NCBI GenBank assembly: GCA_017607445.1
Contig: JAEVHH010000003.1
Location: forward strand, 3,162,001 to 3,226,000
From: Histoplasma ohiense
Lineage: Eukaryota > Ascomycota > Eurotiomycetes > Onygenales > Ajellomycetaceae
Direction: 5' to 3'
DNA: 64,000 bases
Shown: piece after piece, positions 57,781-64,000 of the stretch
Layout: each line of letters starts with the position of its first letter
Numbering within the stretch: position 1 is the first letter of the stretch
Notes under the pieces: model-generated
Database searches by the model: none
What the model was told of the DNA's origin: nothing
The model's input: only the letters and a program-made list of their open reading frames with translations
Position numbers and translations under genes: made by a program

Positions 57781-58314
57781 TGTAATGGGCGTACTTCGAT
57801 TAACGATTTGGTACTATCCTAATTACAGATTACGAATTGATTAAGGAAAGAAAGAGAAAAGAAATCAGAAGAAAAGGTCATACAAAGGGGGTTCTTATAG
57901 GGGAAAGTTCAGAGCAGAAGAATATCAGAAGCTGCTCCACAGTGAAATGCAGAGTGGAAGAACATTAAGAGGTATGTGTAAGAATTGTTAGAAGCTACAC
58001 AAGTGTGGAATGTGGGATGAGGGAATCATTGAGAGCTATGCAGAAGAATTGTTAGAGACTACATAAGTGTGAAACACAGAGCAGAAGAATGTAAGAAGCT
58101 ATACAGAAGAATTGTTAGAGACTATATGAATGTGAAGCATGAAGTGGAAGAATGTTAAGAGCTATGTGGAAGAATTGTTAGAAACTATGTGAGCGCGGAG
58201 CATGAAGTGAAAGAACATTGAGGGTTATGTGAGGTCACAACAGTCAGAAACAAGTGGGTGCAGAAGAGGAGTTGATTGTGTAAGTTAATTACTAATGAGT
58301 GCTAACCCATCACA
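57781..58314 (-). repeat. 3' LTR of G2-A, 534 bp
   Basis: It keeps the presumably original TTACGAATTGATT, whose CpG is mutated in opposite directions in the other two G2 LTRs. It contains the 63-bp tandem units. The pol stop codon (58302-58304) lies inside it. Confidence 0.92.
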
Positions 58315-61300
58315 TTATCCCCCCCTACTGGGGTGAGTGAGGACTCATAGATGTCGAGGGTGGTGGTGTCCTTCAAGGCAGATGTGGGTTCCCAGGTCAG
58401 ACAATTGTATTCTACCCATTTGATGAGGTATTTGTGGTGATGGTGGTTGGTTCTATTGTCAAGAATTGCTTTGATTTCTCACTTGAGTTTGTTGTCTTCT
58501 TCTATGATGGTGGGTGGCTGTCAATTGGAGGTTCTCTGTGAGGGGAATGGATCCTCGGCTGTGGGTCGGAGCAGGTTTGTATGAAAGATGTTGTGAATGT
58601 CAGATGAGATGTTGAGTTGATAATTGTGTGTGTCTAGCACTTTCTTCACTGTATACTTGATGTGATGATAATCTAGTGTATGCAAGGAGTGGTCTGTTCT
58701 TATGTTCTTGAGATTCAGTCAGACTTTGTCTTCTATATGATATTGAGTTGCAGAACTTCTTCTGATGTTTGCTTGATTCTTGTAATTTTGCTGAGTGCTG
58801 ATCATTGAAGCTTCTGCTCATTCACAGACTTTCTTCAGCTTGCTCATGATGTTCTCTGCTGTCTGTATGAGGCTGCAGATGTATGTGGTTTCTTGAGGAG
58901 TCTCAGAGAAGTTCAGAATCTCTAAGTTGTATCTGTGTAGAAGAAAGAATGAGCTTACACCTGTTGTAGTGGAATCTCAACTGTTAATCACAATCTCAGT
59001 GTGTGACAGCAGATTGCTTCAGTTGTCTTGTGTGTAATTGCAGAACTTATGAAGAATGTTCTTTACTGTTTGTATCATCCTCTCAGTAGCTTCATCAGTC
59101 TCTGAGTGATATGCTGTTGATAACTTTCATTTGATTCTTAATAATTGGCATATGCAGGCTCAGAGTGTGCTGATGAATTGACTGTCTCTATCTGATATAA
59201 TGAATGAAGACAGACTGTGTATACAATAGAATGAGCTTCTGATGAAGGCATCTGCAACTACTTCAGCATTCATCTTGTCACAGAGCTGTAGTATTACACT
59301 CTTACTGAGTTGGTTGACAATGACTAGAATGTTTGTAGAATCTCCACTCTCAGGCAAGGAAACTGCAAAATTGATAGCTATATCATATCAAGTTTGATCA
59401 GAGACAGATAGAGGCTTCAGCATCTCTTTTCAGTGTTCATACCATGTCATCACTGAGCTGCAGTGATCACAGTTGTGTATGAATTGATGTATGTCTTTTA
59501 ACATATCTGATCAGTAGAATTCTTGAATGATGATGTTGTACATGATTTTGTATTCTGAGTGTCTGATCATCAGTGAGTCATGAATTTCTTGCATGATCTG
59601 TGTTTGTAGGGGTTCTGAATCGGGGACTCATTGTCTATCTTGAAAGTGTAAGCAGTTGTCATTGTCAATTGAACATGCTGAGATATCTGTTCTTGAGTAT
59701 ATACTTGTGGGGAATTGAGGTGCTCTGTTTTGTATGGCTTTGATGACTTGTTGCCAGAATTCATCTGCTTCTGCTGCTAGCTTCCATTGTTCTTTGAGTG
59801 AGGGTTCTTGAGCTTGGAACTGATTGACATGTATGCAGGGTTCATCTGATTGTGTAGAACTTTCTATGATTGTGAGGTTGATTAACTGATGCTCTCAGTG
59901 TTTCCATCTGTCATCTAAGTCATCAGATGATATATCTTGTTCTCAGCAGGACAGAGCATCCACAAGAGTGTTCTCTACTTCAGATTGATAATGAATTGTG
60001 AACAAAAAATGACTAAGAAACAATGACCAATGCATATATCTTTCAGTGAGCTTATGAGTGGTTGTGAAGTACTCTAAGTTCTTATGATCAGTAACAATCT
60101 CAAACTTTTCAATGCTCATAAGTTCAGACTTCTATTCTTCAAGACATTGTATAATTGCTAGAAGCTTCTTGTTGTAGATCTTGTAGTTGCATTTGATGAG
60201 TGACATCTTTTTTGAGATGAAGGCACAGAGTTGTAGAACATCTTTATTATCATATTGCATCAGTGCCCCATCTACTATGTAATCTGAGGTGTCTGTTTTG
60301 AGAATTGTATGCTTATCTGGATTGAATGATTGCAGCATTGAGGTGTTTGTGAACATACACTTCAGCTTTTTGAATGCTGTGTCTGCTTTGTCAGTTCATT
60401 GGAACATGGTGTCTTTCCGGGTCAGATTCATCAGTGGTTGTATGATATTGGAGAAGTCTTTGATGAATCTTTGATAGAAGTTGACAAATTCTAGAAAGCT
60501 TCTAGTCTCTTTTACTGAGACTGATGTCTTTCAGTTGAGGATTGCTTCCATCTTCTTAGGATTCATGTGTACGCCTTTTTCAGCTTTGATGATGAATTCT
60601 AGGTAGATTGTAGACTTGGTCTCAAAGTTGCATTTGTCAATGTCCACTTGCAGTTCAGCTTTTTGTAGGCGGTCAAGCACTTGTTGTACATGCTTGCAGT
60701 GCTCAGTGAGTGGTCCATCAGTGAAGATCAGGATATTGTTCATGTATGCTGAGGTGATCTCATTGAGCAGGTCTCATAGAGCTCAGTTAATGTATTTCTG
60801 AAACATGTTTGAGATGTTCGCTAATTCAAAGAGGGTCACTGTCCATTTGTATAATCTGTAATGCATACAAAAAGTGGTTAGCCATTCATCACCTTCATTA
60901 ATTCTTATCTTATAGAAGGCTGCAGAGATGTCAAGCTTTGTAAATCATTTTGCTTTTTCTACTCATTTGAGTGTTTTGTTGATGAGTGGAAGAGAATATC
61001 AGTTCTTCTGTGTAATCTTGTTGAGTTCTCAGTAGTCAATGCAGAATTGTAAGCCTTCTTCTGATTTCTTTGTGAACAGTACAGATGCTGCAGTGGGTGA
61101 GTTGCTAATATGAATGAAGTCTTTGTTCAATAGTCTGTTGAGTGTTTTTTGTAGAATGAGGAGTTTGTTGTGTGATATGCTGTAGAGAGGATCTCAGAGT
61201 GATTGCAGATTCTTACTGTTCTTCTTGATGAGCTTGATTGTATGATCTATACCAGGTTCTCAGTGAGGAGGAAGCTTTTCAGCTTCTTTTTCATTGAACA

Positions 61301-61958
61301 TGTCTGTGAAGTCTTTGTATGATTTGAGTAGTTCCTTGTGTGGTTTCTTGGGGTCTTTGAGTTCTAGCTTTTCTAACACTTTTTTGATATCTGCCATGCT
61401 AGCAGTGAACACTTGGACATTCTTCTTCTCATGTGCTTGATGGGTTAGTAGTTTGTATGCTTCTGCTGATATCTGGGTGAGATCAGTGGTTCTATCAACA
61501 TTCTTCTTGTAAACACAGTCATCTTCTGGGAAAATAAGACAGTGGTTGTGTGTGTTCAACAAGGTTTCAAATTCTGTGAGCTATGATAGACTGAGCATTA
61601 GATTGTACTCAAGGCCTTGTATTTTGTATGTGTATATGTTCTTTTTCTTGTGTCCTTCTATGTTGACATTAAATCTTACCATGTTGTAGGAGGCAGATTC
61701 TCTGAGGCTGTCAAATCCACTGAGCTTATACAGTTTGGAAAAGGGGATACACTGAAGCTTATGCTTCTCAACCAGCTGGGTGTCTATAAGAGTGTAGTGA
61801 AGGAAACCACTGTCTATCATTGCTTGTATATTGACTAAGCTATTTACAATGACAGAGATCATGATTGTGTCTGCTTGCATCTTCTGCTCAAATCTCCAGC
61901 TAGCTTTTTGCTCCTTGAGCTCTTGTCTATGTTTTAGAATGAGAGCTTGTCTTTTCCC
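58302..61958 (-). pseudogene. G2-A pol: PR, RT, RNase H, integrase, chromodomain
   Basis: After the heptamer at 61952-61958 the -1 frame reads into protease (NIQAMIDSGFLHYTLID, DSG intact). RT: LDISAAFYKIRI, then AYMNNILIFT near 60740, where the Asp pair has become Asn-Asn. RNase H has TDTSDYIVDGAL. Integrase has an HHCC motif ending NCDHC and FAVSLPESGDSTNILVIVNQ. The chromodomain is HKYLIKWVEYNCLTWEPTSA near 58400-58450. The frame ends at TAG 58302-58304 within the LTR. Many TGA codons interrupt. Chromodomains steer integration to modified histones in related elements; that is inference here. Confidence 0.87.
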
Positions 61959-62947
61959 TGTTCTTGTCTATCCACGGGCAACACAGCATTCACATGCATG
62001 GGGGGTTTACTTGAGATGATTGCATTTGAACATTGATTTGTGAAGTGCTCTGACTTGTCACAGTGTATGCAGACTTCTCTGATGATTCAATCAGCAGTGT
62101 CCTTCTCTGAGATGTTGGGGATCCTCAGGTGGCTTGCATTCACATGTGGGACTCAGTTCATTGATTCTGGTTCAGAGGTGGGGGGCGCTGCAGAGCAGTT
62201 CAGAGTGTATGCATTTGTTTGATGAAATTCTCTGTGATTTTGAAACACACAGAACTGAGACAGGTCATTGTCCAACAGATGAAGATCAGTGCAGAATTTG
62301 CTGTATGTTGAGAGCTTTGAATGCTCTATGCTTTGATTATGCAACTGAAAGTTCAAGTTCTTGAACAACATGTTGATCTTGATGATGTTGTCTCAGTCTT
62401 GCCCATCTGCTTCTAGGAGCTTGTGATTGAATTCAGGAAGATAAGTTGCCAATGCAACATCCATCTGACAAGTTTGATTAAGCCAGTCTAACACCTTGAC
62501 TTGAAGTGTAGAATTGAGGAAGAGGGAGTTGAGTTGTTGGAAGACTAGCTCTGATGTATGCTGATGATTCTGACAATGGCTCATTCAGAGTTGGAATTTT
62601 GCTAACACATTGCCATCCAATCTGCTATGGATATATCACACTTGATTGGATAGTGAGTCTATTGCTCATCCATCAATGTCCAATTTGGTGTTTGCTTTTG
62701 ACTTTCATGTGAGGTAGAGTGCTAGGTCTTCCTTGTATTTGTCAAGGATTGAGAGCTTCTCTCTTGGGGGCTTTTCATAAGATGTGGGTGTAGGAGAAAC
62801 AGTGAACATGAGAGTGCTCATCTCAGCAAGTCATTGTTGCAATTCAGTCATCTGTAGTGTCTGCTGCTGAAGGATGCTTCATAGGTCTAAGTTATCATCT
62901 GCTGTGTTTGAGTGTGATGGGTGTTTGTAGAATTGCTTGTAGTTCAT
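61934..62947 (-). pseudogene. G2-A gag
   Basis: From ATG 62947 (MNYKQFYKHPSHSN) through a Gln-rich part, the conserved gag region (LDWLNQTCQMDVALATYL) and a zinc knuckle CIHCDKSEHFTNQC (about 62040-62085), ending at TAA 61934-61936. Broken by several TGA codons. The N-terminus matches the G2-B fragment at 1-195. Confidence 0.8.
61952..61958 (-). promoter_or_regulatory. -1 ribosomal frameshift heptamer of G2-A
   Basis: On the minus strand G_GGA_AAA in gag phase (codons CAG GGA AAA), six codons before the gag stop. The -1 frame reads RQALILKHRQELKEQKASWR and on into the protease. Confidence 0.7.
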
Positions 62948-63338
62948 TTTGATATCTAAGAACATATAATAATAAAAAAAAGAAAAGGAATACTTGTAGG
63001 CATTTGATCCTCTTACAGACACTATTTGCAGTGTTGCAGTGCTAAGCTTGATCAAGCTTCTTTGTGAACACTATTCACAGTGTTATGGTTTGTAGGCACT
63101 CGGGCCTTGTAGAACATGATTGATTGTGTTTCAGATGCTTAGGCATGATGGTCTATATAACTAATGATAAGGGCACTCGAGCCCACAAGGGATCTCTTGT
63201 AATGACTAGGCACTTGGGCCTGTAAACGACGCACTCGGGTGTAAGAACTGGTAACAATGCACTCAGGTGTAAGAACTGGTAATGACACACTCAGATGTAA
63301 GAACTAATAATGAGGCACTCAGACCTTAAACACAGAAG
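62948..63338 (-). other. Leader of G2-A with a short tandem repeat
   Basis: Untranslated region between PBS and gag. Bases about 63231-63330 hold 28-bp tandem units built on GCACTCGGGTGTAAGAACTG. The same leader is present in G2-B (about 196-563). Confidence 0.65.
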
Positions 63339-63351
63339 AATCAATTCATAA
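63339..63351 (-). promoter_or_regulatory. Self-complementary PBS of G2-A
   Basis: Thirteen bases abutting the 5' LTR, a perfect reverse complement of 63401-63413 inside the LTR. Indicates Tf1-type self-primed reverse transcription. Confidence 0.7.
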
Positions 63352-63885
63352 TGTAACAGATGTACTTCAATTAATGATTTGGTACTATTCTAATTACAGA
63401 TTATGAATTGATTAAGAAAAGAAAGAGAAAAGAAATCAGAAGAAAAGATTGTATGAAGAGGGTTCTTATAGAGGAAAGTTCAGAGTGGAAGAATATCAGA
63501 AGCCACTCCACAGTGGAGTGTGGAGTGGAAGAACATTAAGAGGTATGTGTAAGAATTGTTAGAAGCTACACAAGTGTGGAATGTGGGGCGGGGGAATCAT
63601 TGAGGGCTACATGGAAGAATTGTTAGAGACTACACAAGTGTGGAACACAGAGTGGGAGAATGTAAGGAGCTACGCGGAAGAATTGTTAGAGACTACACAA
63701 GCACAGAGCACAGAGCAGAAGAACATTAAGAGCTATGTGGAAGAATCATTAGAAACTATGCGAGCGTGGAGCACGGAGCGGAAGAACATCGAGGGTTACG
63801 CGAGGTCACAACAGCCAGGAACGAGCGGGTGCAGGAGGGGAGTTGGTTGCATAAGTTAATTACTAACGGGTGCTAACCCGTCACA
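63352..63885 (-). repeat. 5' LTR of G2-A, 534 bp, with 63-bp tandem units
   Basis: Contains about four imperfect 63-bp units (Y-x-E-E-L-L-E-T-T when read in the plus frame 63581-63859). The outer ~100 bp keep CpGs. One unit fewer than the G2-B LTR. Confidence 0.92.
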
Positions 63886-64000
63886 CTTTCACTTTAGTGC
63901 ATCAAGATTTACACTGCAGCTCAGATCATCAGTCTATAATCATTTTGCTGTCAATAACATCTCAGACACAGCAGAACAGTGCTCAGATTAAAATCACAAA
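63886..64000 (+). pseudogene. LINE-2 ORF2 continuation
   Basis: Resumes the endonuclease frame after G2-A, with CTTTC duplicated. It reads on as an ORF2 remnant and leaves the window. Confidence 0.6.

Larger units (their letters stand above)
57781..63885 (-). mobile_element. Gypsy G2-A, complete 6105-bp chromovirus
   Basis: Two 534-bp LTRs (57781-58314 and 63352-63885) and TSD CTTTC (57776-57780 and 63886-63890) inside LINE-2 endonuclease. Minus-strand order: 5' LTR (right), self-complementary PBS, leader, gag, pol, purine tract (58315-58328), 3' LTR (left). Pol runs into the 3' LTR. The outer LTR ends keep many CpGs while the interior has lost them. Confidence 0.95.

Noticed and set aside
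63581..63859. 92-codon frame in the G2 LTR as a protein-coding gene
   Set aside because: It results from 63-bp tandem units divisible by three, and it is broken by stops in the other LTR copies.

Overview
The window is nuclear DNA of a filamentous ascomycete. The evidence is short spliceosomal introns, a fungal-type PX-PH phospholipase D, a 60S ribosomal protein gene with three coding exons, and a secreted CPAF-like S41 peptidase. It is strongly two-speed: one GC-balanced gene island (about 2.1-18.2 kb) between CpG-depleted, AT-rich retrotransposon nests (1-2.1 kb and 18.2-64 kb). This architecture fits an Eurotiomycete, perhaps Onygenales, but that placement is inference from gene style.

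Island: S41-family secreted peptidase (minus, 3289-5666), 3.4 kb with no recognisable gene, PLD1-type phospholipase D (minus, 9133-14568), a divergent alpha/beta hydrolase (plus, 15048-16266) and, convergent to it, ribosomal protein uL15/RPL28 (minus, 16933-17762). A tRNA-like A-box/B-box sequence marks the left edge, and an unmutated LTR fragment (18164-18319) marks the right edge.

Right nest, resolved by LTR pairs and target-site duplications (TSDs). A hAT-like non-autonomous element (hAT-1) was cut by a minus-strand Copia element. The Copia 3' LTR holds a 951-bp TRIM-like element (TSD AATTC). Copia pol holds Gypsy G1-A (20994-51057, TSD ATAGA). G1-A holds a full-length LINE (22131-29362) and Gypsy G3 (33696-49383, TSD ATCCA). 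G3 holds hAT-2 (39103-40300, TSD GCTGTGCA) and a second G1 copy, G1-B (41749-48892, TSD GCTGA). Further right lie a 5'-truncated LINE-1 piece, a heavily mutated LINE-2 holding hAT-3 and Gypsy G2-A (57781-63885, TSD CTTTC). A second G2 copy enters from the left edge (1-1173).

All three Gypsy families end in a chromodomain and place gag and pol in a -1 relation over a canonical slippery heptamer. All have a primer-binding site complementary to their own LTR, as in Tf1-type self-priming. G1 and G3 also carry, between pol and the 3' LTR, an extra gene on the opposite strand. It has conserved introns and a Cys module C-x2-C-x10/11-C-x8/9-C-x2-C-x6-C. The two genes share the intron directly after that module, so they look homologous. 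This antisense zinc-finger-like gene is the best candidate for something undescribed.

Most repeats are inactivated by a RIP-like process in which changes fall mainly at CpG and CpC (complement GpG). Many Trp codons (TGG) have become TGA, while CpA is comparatively spared. hAT-1, hAT-2 and the TRIM element are largely unmutated, so they are probably younger or escaped.
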